From the NCBI GenBank assembly GCA_023213315.1, contig JAKCPI010009486.1:1-64000 (forward strand): DNA of 64,000 bases. The letters are read 5' to 3'. Numbering within the stretch: the stretch's first letter is position 1; every line of letters starts with the position of its first letter. Below are positions 10,543 to 20,747 of the stretch, in pieces. A model generated the notes under the pieces. That model searched no databases. It worked only from the letters and a program-made list of their open reading frames with translations, and was not told the origin of the DNA. Both the position numbers and the translations under genes were made by a program. The DNA comes from Euborellia annulipes. Lineage: Eukaryota > Arthropoda > Insecta > Dermaptera > Anisolabididae.

Positions 10543-11049
10543 CAGTAGAACCTCGATAAGTTAAACCTCAATAAGTTCAAAACCTCCGTAACTTAAAAAT
10601 TTTTTCAATTCCCTTCCCTTGACAGCGTAAAACCTCTATTACTTAAAGAACAAAACCTCTGTAACTTAAACAAATATTTTGAGCATAGCCCTCGATAACT
10701 TAAAATAATATTTTGGTGACCTCTATAACTTAAAGTATTTCTTTACATATCATCGAAAAAATAGTTAATGCAGAAAATCAAAAATACATGAAGCAGAAAA
10801 AAATTACTGATTTTTTTGTAAATAAATAAATCTATTAATTTAATTTATATTTAACTAAACTATTCTAAATAAACAAATAGATCAAACGAAATTCCTTTTT
10901 CACTCACGTGCCCAAAGTCAATAAACCTCGGTACGTTAAAAATTATATTTTCAATAACCTCTCTAACTTCAACTCTCGATAAGTAAAAAACTCGATAACT
11001 CAAATTTCTAACCGTTTACCTTGAACTTTAATTTATCGAGGTTCTACTG
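10543..11049. mobile_element. pogo/Tigger-like MITE with internal subrepeats
   Basis: The terminal inverted repeat CAGTAGAACCTCGATAA (10543) pairs with TTATCGAGGTTCTACTG (ends 11049) and is flanked by TA on both sides, as expected for the Tc1/mariner-pogo group. Inside are at least eight degenerate copies of AACCTC(G/T)(A/G)TAACTTAAA, including at ~10564, 10580, 10630, 10655, 10690, 10720 and 10922. These may be transposase-binding subterminal repeats. There is no transposase frame, so it is non-autonomous. Confidence 0.85.
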
Positions 11050-11387
11050 TATAATAATTAATAAATTTATATTTCGATTTTTTTTCTTTATAACCGACTG
11101 TGGCCCGAAACCATGTAGATTTATATCACCTTATATTATTTTTTATTAAATCAATTAAATAATCATCTCTTGTGTTAGGGATCCGCGGTTCACTTCCCGT
11201 CCGAAGCCACGAAAATTTATTTCATTTGAATTTCTACCAGATCGAAATATAACAGAACATTTGCTATTGGCAAAATTAAAATTTAATTCGAATGAATTCC
11301 GAATATTTCGAGGGAATAAAAGTTACCTTTCTTCAGCGGATAAATAAAAAAAAACAAAGACAATTAAAAGGCTGAAATATAGATACC
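11050..11387. repeat. AT-rich DNA with SINE scraps
   Basis: Contains GGTTCACTTCCCGTCC near 11180, an old B-box-like piece, and AT-rich flanks. No gene. Confidence 0.4.
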
Positions 11388-11910
11388 TGAGTTTTTTTTT
11401 TTTTTTTAACTCAGACACACTTTCACACAGTCTTTTCGGCAACTCAGGCCATATAAGACTTTATATTATAACTTTTTTAAACGAAACTTTTAGTTTAGTC
11501 CAGTAAATTAACAATTGAAATACACATAAATAGTAGATTCATTCTTGGACTGTAGAAGGTGTTAATTCAATGAAAACAAAACAATTTTTCAAAAAATTAT
11601 CTTGATTTATTTTTCAGAGTATTATGGCTTGGCTGACAAGCATGCGCAATTAGACTTTAAAAATAAATCAAGATAATTTTTTGAAAAATTGTTTTGTCTT
11701 CATTGAATTAACACCTTCTACAGTCCAAGAATAAATCTACTATTTATGTGTATTTCAATTATATTATAACCGTTATTTGAATATATAAGTATTTGGGATC
11801 CAGGTAATCTTATTTAAGCCATTTGGAATTCAATCCGAACCCGCGACCCTTGGTTTGCATACAAGGCCAGCACACTAACACCAAGCTCGAGGGCTACATG
11901 AGAGGTTACC
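11388..11910 (-). repeat. SINE split by a fold-back element
   Basis: The 3' half on the - strand (11388-11472, TTTTCGGCAACTCAGGCCATATAAGAC) and the 5' half (11759-11910, with CATTTGG and CGAACCCGCGACCC) belong to one SINE like that at 56.64-56.89 kb. They are separated by 11473-11758. The sequence TTATATTATAAC is present at both junctions (11461-11472 and 11759-11770), so it includes the target duplication. Confidence 0.75.
11473..11758. repeat. Fold-back element inserted in a SINE
   Basis: The left arm from 11513 (AATTGAAATACACATAAATAG) and the right arm ending 11760 are nearly perfect complements over ~105 bp. They include GAAGGTGTTAATTCAATG and AAAATTATCTTGATTTATTTTT. A short centre holds ATTATGGCTTGGCTGACAAG. 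Confidence 0.85.
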
Positions 11911-12095
11911 AATTATAAAACTTGCTTCTCCTCAAAGTGGTAAATTTTCAACTGCTTTTAAGACGAAAATAGCATGTCTTTCAATTACAAGCTGTGTAAT
12001 ATAATTGTCAATTGATAAAAAATTTAATATTATTTTTTATCCTTTTGCTCCAGAGACTGTTTTTTCTTCCGCTCAGAGCAACCATCGCTTCTTAT
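11911..12095. other. AT-rich gap
   Basis: AT-rich, nothing recognised. Confidence 0.4.
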
Positions 12096-12099
12096 ATTA

Positions 12100-12662
12100 T
12101 TATTATTATTATTATTTGAAATTCCTATCGGGATCCCCGTTTATTTACCCGAGGTGCTTTCGTGTACGAAGACACACACCTCAAACCCAACCGGCCTCTG
12201 GCCGTAGCCATCTACCGGCACCCCGTGAAGTTACATCATTTCCTGTCTCTAACTCCTCCTCCTGCTTTCGTCTCTAGCTAGTGAACTAATCCTTATTTCT
12301 GGTTCCAACCGGCTCCTTATATCCAACCTCTTCTATGCTATGGAGGATGTCCTAGTTTGAGGAGGGACTCCCTCAGCACCGGCGTGTAGCCTACTCCTTT
12401 CGAAGAATGCATCACTGAGAGGGAATCTTTTTTACGTCCCTTCCACAGGACGGGATGTCACAGCAACTCCCTCTCCTCGTAGAGTTGCCTGAGGACTATT
12501 GTGGTGAGATCCTATATTCCAATCCAGGGCTTGCTTGAGGATTTGTTTACATTAAATAAATATTTTTATTTAATGAAAAATCCCGCATGCCCGGGGTTTG
12601 AACAGGGATCTTCTTTGTAGAAGCTGACACCCTAGCTCACTACACCAGCGAGCCCCCCTCGC
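12100..12662 (-). repeat. Second SINE-like family, copy 2
   Basis: The right end, read on the - strand, is GGGGGCTCGCTGGTGTAGTG...GTTCAAACCCCGGGC, a tRNA-like head with a B-box variant. The body then runs leftward to an (ATT)n tail at 12098-12115, consistent with a ~560-bp SINE. It matches 3.89-4.39 kb in its distal part. Frames at 12005-12277 are this repeat. Confidence 0.75.
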
Positions 12663-12950
12663 TTCTTATATTAATATATAATTTACTAATAGATGAAAAT
12701 TTTTCGCAATTTTCTTCAATTAATACATTTATTTAATAAAATTTATTTAGGAATTTTTATAAAACCTAAAAAAATACTTTTGATTCATCTATATGTTTAA
12801 TTATCTGACTTTCACTGTAAATTTCTTATCACATACTGGTATAAATAAAAGTTGGCAATAATATTTTTCCCAGATAAGATTGTTCCTACTATAATAATGT
12901 TAATCACGTGCCTCTTTCATTTGCTTTTTATTTCGGATCTAAATTATATA
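12663..12950. other. AT-rich gap
   Basis: AT-rich unique DNA, no supported feature. Confidence 0.5.
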
Positions 12951-12954
12951 CCCC

Positions 12955-13480
12955 GGGTGTCAAATACTAAAAAAACGAATAAAACTGCCCAAAGTGAGTC
13001 GACCGCCATGGTCTATTTAGTTATTTACTGCCTGGTTGACAATCCCATGGGGTCATCTGGACCAGTGCTTATCTGTCAATGACATTAGCCACGTTTTTAC
13101 GACGATGACGAGCCCTAGGCCTCATCCCCTGTACGTCGAGCAAATTCAACGGCCTCCCCTTTTGCGAAATGCAATGCGCGACTTTTATCGCGCGGTTTTG
13201 TCGTTGTTGTTGATATTGTTGTTGTTGACGATGTTTGATTGCTTCACCCCCTCCTCTTGGTAAGCGTATGTTGATGGAATTGAGGCATACATGCCTCGAT
13301 GGACACACTATGGGGCCCACTCATACTCCAATGGCTTTTCATAGACCCATGCAAAAAAATTACTCGCGTACCCATGCGTAGCAAAATATAGAGGGTGGAT
13401 AGATCGCAAAAACCAAACTGAGGGTATAGGCACTTAATGAACCAAGTAAATAAAATTCGCCTTCGACGTATCATCATCTC
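12955..13480. promoter_or_regulatory. Candidate regulatory island 4
   Basis: One of the GC-richest unique blocks. It includes CCTGGTTGACAATCCC, GCTTATCTGTCAATGACATT and GCGCGACTTTTATCGCGCGG (a posterior-Hox-like TTTATCG core inside a palindromic GCGCGA...TCGCGC frame), followed by (GTT)n at 13198-13228. Three overlapping short frames on both strands stop within the block, arguing against coding. Confidence 0.4.
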
Positions 13481-13742
13481 AGGTGGAATTTAAAAATCAA
13501 TCAATAAAAATTACGCAGACTATTAAATTTGAGTTTTTTATATGAATCCAGATTTAAATTCATTTGTCAATAAATTGAGTTTTCAACTTGATAAAATTCG
13601 ATATCTTCATGAAACGCCAGGATAGCATATACTATAACGAGCTTTAAAATATTTTAAATCAAACAATATTTAGGGGCTTAATAACAATTTATACAGCACA
13701 TGACGTACTCTTATTTAAGAGTTTGAATCGTAGTAAGTTTCA
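13481..13742. other. AT-rich gap
   Basis: AT-rich, no supported feature. Confidence 0.45.
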
Positions 13743-13993
13743 GCAGAGACAGGCAGCCAAATTTTTTTCTTCAAATATTTTATTGGGCCGACGTTTCGGT
13801 CTCGATTGAGGCAATCTTCAGAGCCCATTAAGTGTCAAGGAAATATATATAATTTGCATTAGGCACCTACCTATTTGTACTAATGCAAATTATATATATT
13901 TCCTTGACACTTATTAGACCCTGAAGATGGCCTCTACCAAAACGTCGGCCCTATAAAATATTTGAAGAAAAAAATTTGGCTGCCAGTCTCTGC
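13743..13993. repeat. Fold-back element with GAAGATGG/AACGTCGG core
   Basis: Arms start GCAGAGACAGGCAGCCAAAT (13743) and end ATTTGGCTGCCAGTCTCTGC (13993). Inside are GGCCGACGTTTCGG and CCAAAACGTCGGCC plus a second pair ATGCAAATTATATATATTTCC / AAATATATATAATTTGCAT. The loop is only ~20 nt. The core words CAATCTTCAGAG and CTGAAGATGG recur across the family. Confidence 0.85.
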
Positions 13994-14100
13994 TCCTGCA
14001 ACCCCTCCTTGATTAAAAATGATACTCTATTATTTGCAAGAGCGGATCCAGACGAGTTTCTCGGGTCTCGAAATGACAAAATAAAAAGCATTTAAAAACT

Positions 14101-14137
14101 GTGGCATCTTCCCCATATACACGGGGAAGATGCCACA
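14101..14137. repeat. Short perfect hairpin
   Basis: TGTGGCATCTTCCCC at 14100 pairs with GGGGAAGATGCCACA ending 14137 across ATATACAC. A 15-bp stem with an 8-nt loop, possibly the remnant core of a fold-back. Confidence 0.75.
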
Positions 14138-14645
14138 ATTGAATGACTTTCTTTAATATTTAATTTCTTAATTATTTAAAATATCTAAAACTTATAGAAG
14201 CCCTTTTTTGATATTCGAAAAAATAATTTTTTTTTTTTAGATTAATCGCATTGAATAAAATATATTTTTTAAAAATTCGCTCTATATCTTATAGATAATT
14301 AAATTAGTAATCATTGTGTTAAAAAATAATTAATTTTTTACCCTTAATTAATTAGCTGGAATCTTTAAAATGAAATGGAATAATTCCCTTGTAACACTAT
14401 GGGAAAAACTAACGCCATCTCTTGCCGCCTCGAGTAACTCGTTACTGAATCGTCTTCTAACGGCTTTTCGAGACGCGCACCTTAACTATGTATTTTTATG
14501 CTCTAAAAGTATTCGAAAATTTTTTACAACAAATAGACTTAAATATAGATTTTACAGAAACGAACGGATTTCGATGCAAAATCTTATTAGAAAAGTTTTT
14601 TAAGACATTTTAATTAAATAGGTAAATATTGTATAATAAATGAAG
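14138..14645. other. AT-rich gap with one ATG frame
   Basis: AT-rich. A 77-codon ATG frame at 14370-14603 has slightly higher GC in its middle but no recognisable domain, no Kozak-like context beyond AAA before ATG, and no splice sites around it. Not called as a gene. Confidence 0.4.
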
Positions 14646-14649
14646 GGCT

Positions 14650-15060
14650 GAACTTCCGGTACAATTAACTATCTCTACACGGCTAGATATGTAAACGATG
14701 CAATATCGAGGGCGACCCTCTCTGTCATTAATCACCTTTGATGGCCGAAGGCGACCATCAATCGATTCGGAACGCGTGAATCAACATAATCATAGACCAT
14801 CTTAAACGGACCCAACTATCTCTATTTACATGCAACTGGGCATATATTCGAATATAGGGTGCCTCATTTCATCTGGTTTATTCAAATTGGAATGGAAAAA
14901 GAGTGAGTAGCGGGAGTGAGGGGGGGGGGGGAGTTAGATCAATCTCTGCTTTTAATCAGCTTGCTATTATGCTTCTACGCCTGTTTAAACTGAATTAGGT
15001 TGTTTTCGTTGTTGTCATTGGGCTTTTCACTTTATTGCGATAGGAATAGTGACATAAAAA
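14650..15060. promoter_or_regulatory. Candidate regulatory island 5
   Basis: Unique block with CTGTCATTAATCACCTTTGATGG, which joins a homeodomain/TALE-like word to a TCF-like CCTTTGATG. It also has ACCATCAATCGATTCGG (a second Hox/Cux-like motif). A G-run sits at 14921-14931. No frame is open through it. Confidence 0.4.
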
Positions 15061-15112
15061 TTAAAAAAAAAAAAAAAAATTATATGCTACTGGACATATA
15101 CTATTATATAGG

Positions 15113-15276
15113 GCAGTGGTTTCCAAACTTTATGTTACAACGCCTCCCTTAAAAAGATTTAATCCTATGACGCCTTCTCCCTCCCCACATTTTAAAAAAT
15201 AATACGAAAACAAAAATTTTTAATGCTAAATATAAGTATATAAATTCTCCTCAAGTGGTGATGCTGAAGTTTGGTT
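15113..15276. mobile_element. hAT-like terminus CAGTGGTTTCCAAACTTT
   Basis: Begins CAGTGGTTTCCAAACTTTATG and continues with ACGCCTCC...ACGCCTTCTCC, the style of hAT-type MITE ends. The matching right end is not clear. The words CACGCCTCCTCTTAGACTAG near 15935 may be its rest beyond the fold-back. Confidence 0.45.
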
Positions 15277-15840
15277 TATTAAAGAGAAAAGAAAAACGCT
15301 TTATTTTCAGCAATTGTTTTTAATTCGTTAGTAAGGCAATATTTCCATATATTTCGGAGACCTAACGGCACTCCTTCCTCAGTGGATTTCACCTCAATTC
15401 ACCACATTACGGCCCTTATAATTAAAACGCTTGGAAGCGACATTTAATCAAAATGATTAATAATTGCTACTTGAATAACATGTCGCTTCCAAGCGTTTTA
15501 ATTATAAGGGCCGTAATGTGGTGAATTGAGCTACTTGAATAACATGTCGCTTCCAAGCGTTTTAATTATAAGGGCCGTAATGTGGTGAATTGAGCTACTT
15601 GAATAACATGTCGCTTCCAAGCGTTTTAATTATAAGGGCCGTAATGTGGTGAATTGAGCTACTTGAATAACATGTCGCTTCCAAGCGTTTTAATTATAAG
15701 GGCCGTAATGTGGTGAATTGAGGTGAAATCCACTGAGGAAGGAGTGCCGTTAGGTCTCCGAAATATATGGAAATATTGCCTCACTAACGAATTAAAAACA
15801 ATTGCTGAAAATAAAGCGTTTTTCTTTTCTCTTTAATAAG
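15277..15840. repeat. Fold-back with four-unit tandem expansion in one arm
   Basis: The left arm (TTATTAAAGAGAAAAGAAAAACG from ~15278) pairs with the right arm ending ~15838. The arms carry TCGGAGACCTAACGGCACTCC and GGAGTGCCGTTAGGTCTCCG. In the right arm the segment with TGTCGCTTCCAAGCGTTTTA is repeated four times at 15481, 15545, 15609 and 15673, exactly 64 bp apart. The left arm has it once. Confidence 0.9.
15472..15722 (+). repeat. 64-bp tandem repeat, 4 copies
   Basis: Four essentially identical units, each GCTACTTGAATAACATG then TCGCTTCCAAGCG, TTATAAGGGCCG and TAATGTGGTGAATTGA. A single-copy complement is in the left arm at 15395-15450. Identity between units implies very recent expansion or an assembly-sensitive region. 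Confidence 0.95.
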
Positions 15841-15953
15841 TATATAAATTTTTTTTTTTTATTTATTCTTATTTATTATTTTATTTATAAAACTAGCAAT
15901 CATTTGGAAAATTGCTCGCTGTGACTAATATTCACGCCTCCTCTTAGACTAGT

Positions 15954-16338
15954 TTTACTTTCACATACCGATAATTATATGTTAATATATAGAGAGAGGT
16001 CCTCGGGGCTTGGTGTAGAGGTTAGCGTCCTAACCTCGTATACCAAACGTCGCTGGTTCGGACCCGAGGCAGTCCGATGATTTTATTTAAACCATTTGGA
16101 TACCAAATGGCTTAAATAGAAATGCCTGAACCCCCAATAGATATTTTCATGAAGTAACGGTTATCGTCAAGTCTTATATGGCCTAAGTTGCCGAAAAGAC
16201 TGTGTGAGTGTGAGTGTGAATGATAAAAAAGTGTGAATGTTAAAAAAAAAAATAGAGAAAAAGTATTGGATTCATGACAAAAATTCGATGCCGAGATTTT
16301 GATGGATATACACGTTTTTGAGGTCCCCTGAGTCCAAA
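15954..16338 (-). repeat. Family A terminal fragment split by a SINE
   Basis: On the - strand, 15954-16008 (TTTTACTTTCACATACC...AATATATAGAGAGAG) and 16254-16338 (AGAGAAAAAGTATTGGATTC...GGTCCCCTGAGTCC) are the right-hand end of family A. The SINE at 16009-16253 lies in its terminal hairpin. It abuts copy 3 in opposite orientation. Confidence 0.75.
16009..16253 (+). repeat. tRNA-derived SINE, full length
   Basis: The head CCTCGGGGCTTGGTGTAGAG (A box region) with GGTTCGGACCC (B box) is followed by a body palindrome CCATTTGGATACCAAATGG and tail ATATGGCCTAAGTTGCCG. A GTGTGAGTGTGA stretch and poly(A) end it. This is the reference copy for the family: the same parts recur at 35.66/37.64, 40.42, 41.18 and 56.64 kb. 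Confidence 0.85.
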
Positions 16339-16998
16339 AAATCTGGTGTGACTGGCGCACAGCACACAACTTTCTCTTACCTTCGGTAATCGAAAGTTGT
16401 GTTCTGTGCTTGTCTCACCAGATTTTTTGTGTCGACATATATTTAGTTCCCGACAGTACGGAACATTTGAATTCAGATGTAAAATTTATAAGTGTGGGAA
16501 AATATTTATATTTTGTTACCATGGCAACCCTTTTTCCTATCTTCCCTATGAAATACAAGAGTAAAGTGGTCTTCAGAAGATTTCAATTGCAAAATGAGAA
16601 TATACATTTTAAAGAGCATCTAAAAAATAATTGATTTTTGAATTTAAAAAAAAATCGTTGGAGCAAATTTTGAGAAAATCGAAAAAAACTGAAAAAGTAC
16701 ATCAGTAAAGTACTAGTACTCTTTGGCCGATTTTGATTAAAAGCTTATTTTTCCGGTCCCGGGAGATGTTTAACTTAAATATAAAATTTCAACCTCGTAG
16801 CTCAATTCCTTCATGCTTAAAATTGAACACACACACACACACACAGACCATGTCGCGAAAACCACTTTTTTGGATTCAGGGGACCTCAAAACGTGAAGAT
16901 CCATCAAAATCTCGACATCGAATTTTTGACATGAATCCAATACTTTCTCTCTATATATATATATATTACATATATACATAGGTAAGAGAAAGTAAAAA
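16339..16998 (+). repeat. Family A copy 3
   Basis: Full left hairpin at 16341-16425, perfect X-box 16515-16528, (CA)9-type microsatellite at 16826-16845, right hairpin CTTTCTCTCTATATATATATAT...GGTAAGAGAAAG ending 16995. Frames at 16410-16634 and 16733-16981 are the repeat's own text. Confidence 0.9.
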
Positions 16999-17405
16999 GT
17001 GGTTTTCGCAACATGGTCTGTCTGTGTGTCTGTCTGTATCCAATTTGAAACATGAAGTAATTGAGCTAGGTGGTTGAAATTTTATATTTAACTTAGACAC
17101 CCTAAACCCTCTTGGGGCGTCAAAATAAACTTTTAATTAAAATCGACCAAAGAGTAATACTTTACTGATGTAATTTTTCAGTTTTTTTCGTTTTTCTCAA
17201 AATTCGGTCCAACGATTTTGATTAAAATTCAAAAATCAATTATTTTTTAGATGCTCTTTTAAAAATATATTCTCATTTTGCCCTTGATATATTTACAGCA
17301 CACTTTACTCTTGTACTTCATAGGAAAGATAGGAGAAATGGTTACCCTGGTAACAGATTATAAATATTTTCTCACGTTTATGAATTTTACATTCAAATAT
17401 GCCCT
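16999..17405 (-). repeat. Family A copy 4, inverted partner of copy 3
   Basis: Reads GTGGTTTTCGC...CATGGTCTGTCTG on the + strand, so is reversed, and shares the terminal hairpin of copy 3. The X-box is imperfect (GTTACCCTGGTAAC at 17341-17354). Truncated at ~17405. Together 16339-17405 form a large inverted repeat. Confidence 0.8.
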
Positions 17406-17844
17406 GACCAATTCTTCTAGCGGTTTAAAAACTTTTTTTTCCAATACAAAAAAATCTCGTTTCTAGAAAGAAAATATTGTAATTAAAATAAAAGAAACGC
17501 CTTAAATAGTCCAAAGATCGAAAGCCTTGTTGTTATGGTTGCCTAACTCATAGGCTACGCAATTTTAATTCTAGTCTTAATCCTAACTTTAATTTATTAA
17601 GTCAAAGGCTTATTTTAAATAAATAATTATTCATCATCTTTCTATAATATTAATGCATATTTAATCGATTCTAGGATATATACAAATGGTTTTACGCATC
17701 ATAAGTCAGAATGTAACAATTCGAAATGAACCCTTTGCAGATAGGGAAACTATTAGGCAAATATATTTACCTACTTGTACTATATATATATATATATTAA
17801 GCTATCTCTATTAACCTAAAAGCTTTAGGCTATTGAATATTATT
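17406..17844. other. AT-rich gap
   Basis: AT-rich with (TA)n at 17782-17798. No gene. Confidence 0.45.
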
Positions 17845-18250
17845 ATTTTAAATGCGTCCCCCGTGTTGGCGTAATTAGTGAAATCAAATAGAGTTAGCGA
17901 TAATTAGGTAGGAATTTAAAGCTTAATCATCGAATGATGTTCAATAAAGGATTATAATCGTATGGAAAATGGAAGTTAACAAATAATAAATAATATTTTC
18001 TCTATCCAATTTTATTATGTTTCGAATAAAAAAAATGTTATCGGTTGATAATACGCGTGCCGTTATGAGGTTTGGAAAATAATTTTTTTTTTTTTTTTTT
18101 AATTAATTCGGTCTTTATTTTGTTAGGAATTAATGACTATCCATAATAAAGTGATTGAAATTTTGTTATTGCATTTGGGTAAAGCGGGTGAGTGTGGCAC
18201 TTGTTCAAAGAGTGATAAAATAACCGCAACAAATTGTTGTAACAAAAATT
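17845..18250. promoter_or_regulatory. Candidate regulatory island 6
   Basis: Contains GTGTTGGCGTAATTAGTG, AGTTAGCGATAATTAGG, TTAATCATCGAATGATG and CAATAAAGGATTATAATCG: four homeodomain-like TAATTA/TAATC words within 130 bp. A T-run sits at 18080-18098. Confidence 0.3.
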
Positions 18251-18346
18251 TTTCGATTCGTTTAAAATTAAAATGGTGATTAACTTCTAGGAAATTATTC
18301 ATTATTGCATTCTTTTAATTTATACTAACGAGACTCATTGTATGGT

Positions 18347-18970
18347 GTTTTTACTTTCTCTTACCTAATCTATGTAATATATATAGAGACAAAATATTGG
18401 ATTCATGTCAAAAATTCGATATCGAGATTTTGATGGATATACACGTTTTAAGGTCCAATGATTCAAAAAAAAAGTTTTTGCAACATGGTCTGTCTGCTTG
18501 TCTGTGAACAAAATATCTCAAGAACCAAAAGAGCTATGAGGTTGGAATTTTATATTTAAGTTAGGTACCCTCCTGAGACGTAACATGAAGCTTTTGAACA
18601 AAATCGGTCAAAGAGGACTAGAACTTCACTGATGTACTTTTTCAGTTTTTTGCGATTTTCTAAAAATTTGTTTTAACGATTTTGATTAAAATTCAAAAAT
18701 CACTTTAATCTTTAAAATGTATATTCTCATTTTGGCATTGAAATCTCTTAAAGTACCGTTTACTATTGTACTTCATAGGAAAGATAGGAGATATTTTTGC
18801 CATTGTTACAAAATTCATAATTTCCCATACTAATAAATTTTATTACATCTTGAATTTAATATATCGGTGGAAACTAAATATATATCACACAAAAATTGGG
18901 GTGAAAAACACAAAACAACCTCATGTAAGAGAAAGTTATGTGCTGTGCGACCAGTCACACCTGATTTTTA
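18347..18970 (-). repeat. Family A copy 5, degraded
   Basis: Ordered family A features in reverse: terminal TTTTTACTTTCTCTTACC, GGATTCATGTC, CATGGTCTGTCTG, GTACTTTTTCAG and GTGCTGTGCGACCAGTCACACC. The X-box has decayed (GCCATTGTTAC near 18797). Many substitutions make it older than copies 2, 3 and 12. Confidence 0.8.
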
Positions 18971-19085
18971 TTTTTTCTCAAGCATCAATGTACGCATATG
19001 TCTAGATAAATATTAGGCTAAATAAAGATTTTATTGTTTAAAATTTTATACATATAGCCTCAAATGCCGATAAGTTTTTTTTTTT

Positions 19086-19250
19086 TAAAGTCCCTGGGCC
19101 CTAGCACAGTGGTATAATTTTCGGCCTCTTGTGCTAGGAGTCAGGAGGTTCGCATCTCGTCTCATGAGATAAAAATGTATTTCAATTGAAAAGGAGTCTA
19201 AATGGCCTCCAATGCTGAAAAAGACCTTAAATAAATTAAAAACGTTTAAA
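19086..19250 (+). repeat. tRNA-derived SINE
   Basis: Head CCCTGGGCCCTAGCACAGTGG, B-box-like GAGGTTCGCATCTCG, tail TCTAAATGGCCTCCAATGC and GAAAAAGACCTTAAA. Confidence 0.7.
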
Positions 19251-19311
19251 AAAATGCTTTTTAATTATTTTGTTATCTTTAACAAAAAGTTAAGACGGAT
19301 GGTCGGTCAAA

Positions 19312-19590
19312 AAAATTATAAAAACGTTGTTTTTATTTTAAATTTAGTTATTATTGGTCAACTGCCTTGTACAAGTATCAGTTTCGATGCATTCATCATC
19401 CTCAGGACCTACAATTTAATAATACATTCAAATACAATCAAAATGTAATAAGACAAAATATTGAAAATATTTGAATGTATTATTAAATTGTAGGTCCTGA
19501 GGATGATGAATGCATCGAAACTGATACTTGTACAAGGCAGTTGACCAATAATAACTAAATTTAAAATAAAAACAACGTTTTTATAATATA
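19312..19590. repeat. Long fold-back, ~125-bp arms
   Basis: AAAAACGTTGTTTTTATTTTA at 19319 pairs with TAAAATAAAAACAACG ending ~19578. The arms include GGTCAACTGCCTTGTACAAG and ATGCATTCATCATCC / GGATGATGAATGCAT with CATCGAAACTG on the right. Arms are nearly identical, loop ~35 nt. The frame at 19212-19448 is artefactual. Confidence 0.9.
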
Positions 19591-19771
19591 ATAATAATAG
19601 AACACCCTTCTTGGGCGAAGAAGCTGCAAAGTCAATTTAATTTAATAAATAACGTCCCGTCCGCTATATACATAGATCACTTTCTCCAGCACCGCGGGGT
19701 TGCTCACCCCTGTCTTAGATCATGAGTTTTATCTAAGTAGCCATTTAAAAATTTATTTTAACTACTTTTTT

Positions 19772-19807
<36 letters not shown>

Positions 19808-19925
19808 AATCATCGAAATGATACTTGTATATATATATATATATATATATATACTAAATACATAGTATTTATTTGAATATTAATTAATACTTTCACACCT
19901 TTCTCTCAAATTTATTTTCTCTCAA
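19591..19925. repeat. hAT-like end and TA microsatellites
   Basis: CTCCAGCACCGCGGGGTTGC then TCACCCCTG (19684-19713) resembles, in reverse, the CAGGGGTGAGCAACCCC terminus of hAT-type elements. Two (TA)n tracts, 19779-19803 and 19830-19852, flank GATGAATCATCGAAATGATA, a scrap of the fold-back core. Confidence 0.45.
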
Positions 19926-19929
19926 ACAA

Positions 19930-20450
19930 TAAGCCATAATTTCCAGCTTCATAGAGACACCTGTGAAAAATTGTAGCCATCAATTTAATTCCCGTTTAAT
20001 CATCGCATCGTTAAAACGAAAAATGAATTAAAACAAGGGGTGTGAGGGGGTGTAGGAATCGGAAAATAGGAGTCGATCACCCTGTGTGGGGAGGGAGGGG
20101 GGTTGTAATTGAAAAGGCTGTCCCGGGTCTATCCTTGTGTTATACATGCGTGTAGAGAAAGGTTTTAATCGGAGTCGATAAATCCACACATTGAGAGAGC
20201 AGGAGGAGGGTGTGGTATGGGGTTAATTCGTCCCCGATGACAGGGTGTGTATGTGTGTCGTTATGCGAGGCCATTACTTGCAGCCCAACTGTAGAGGTGG
20301 CTGGCCGAGTGTCAATCAACTGTGAACATAGCTACGATCCGCACTGTGCATTCATTAAAATTGAAAGCCCACACCCGACACCCCTCGATACAAAAAAAAA
20401 AAGTACCAGGATTAAAACGAACAAAACAGAATTAAATAACATTTTTTCCA
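19930..20450. promoter_or_regulatory. Candidate regulatory island 7
   Basis: Unique, purine-rich in the middle. Words include TTTAATCATCGCATCG, GGAGTCGATAAATCC, GATGACAGGGTG and GTCAATCAACTGTGAACATAG. The frame at 20210-20467 ends in poly(A)-like sequence and lacks domains. Confidence 0.35.
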
Positions 20451-20747
20451 CACCTAGTACAAACTAATTAATAATATTGTTTTTTTTTTTTTTTTTACTC
20501 TGAAAAAATCATATTAATAACATGCCTCATGTAAATTTATTTTTATTTTAGCATATTTGGTAATCATCAATTTATTTAGCTGACTTTTTTTTAAATTTAA
20601 AGCACTACTTCATTTAAGCTTCATTCTTTGGGTCATTTTAAATTAAGATTTAAATTTTCTTAATCTTTTTTAGTCTACTACTTTATTGTGAAACACTCTC
20701 TGTTTCGACATTACATGATGATCAGAATTTTATCATCTGCTTATCTA
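20451..20747. other. AT-rich gap
   Basis: AT-rich with T-runs. Nothing supported. Confidence 0.45.

Noticed and set aside
14370..14603. 77-codon ATG frame
   Set aside because: Plausible composition but isolated, without splice sites, promoter or recognisable motif.
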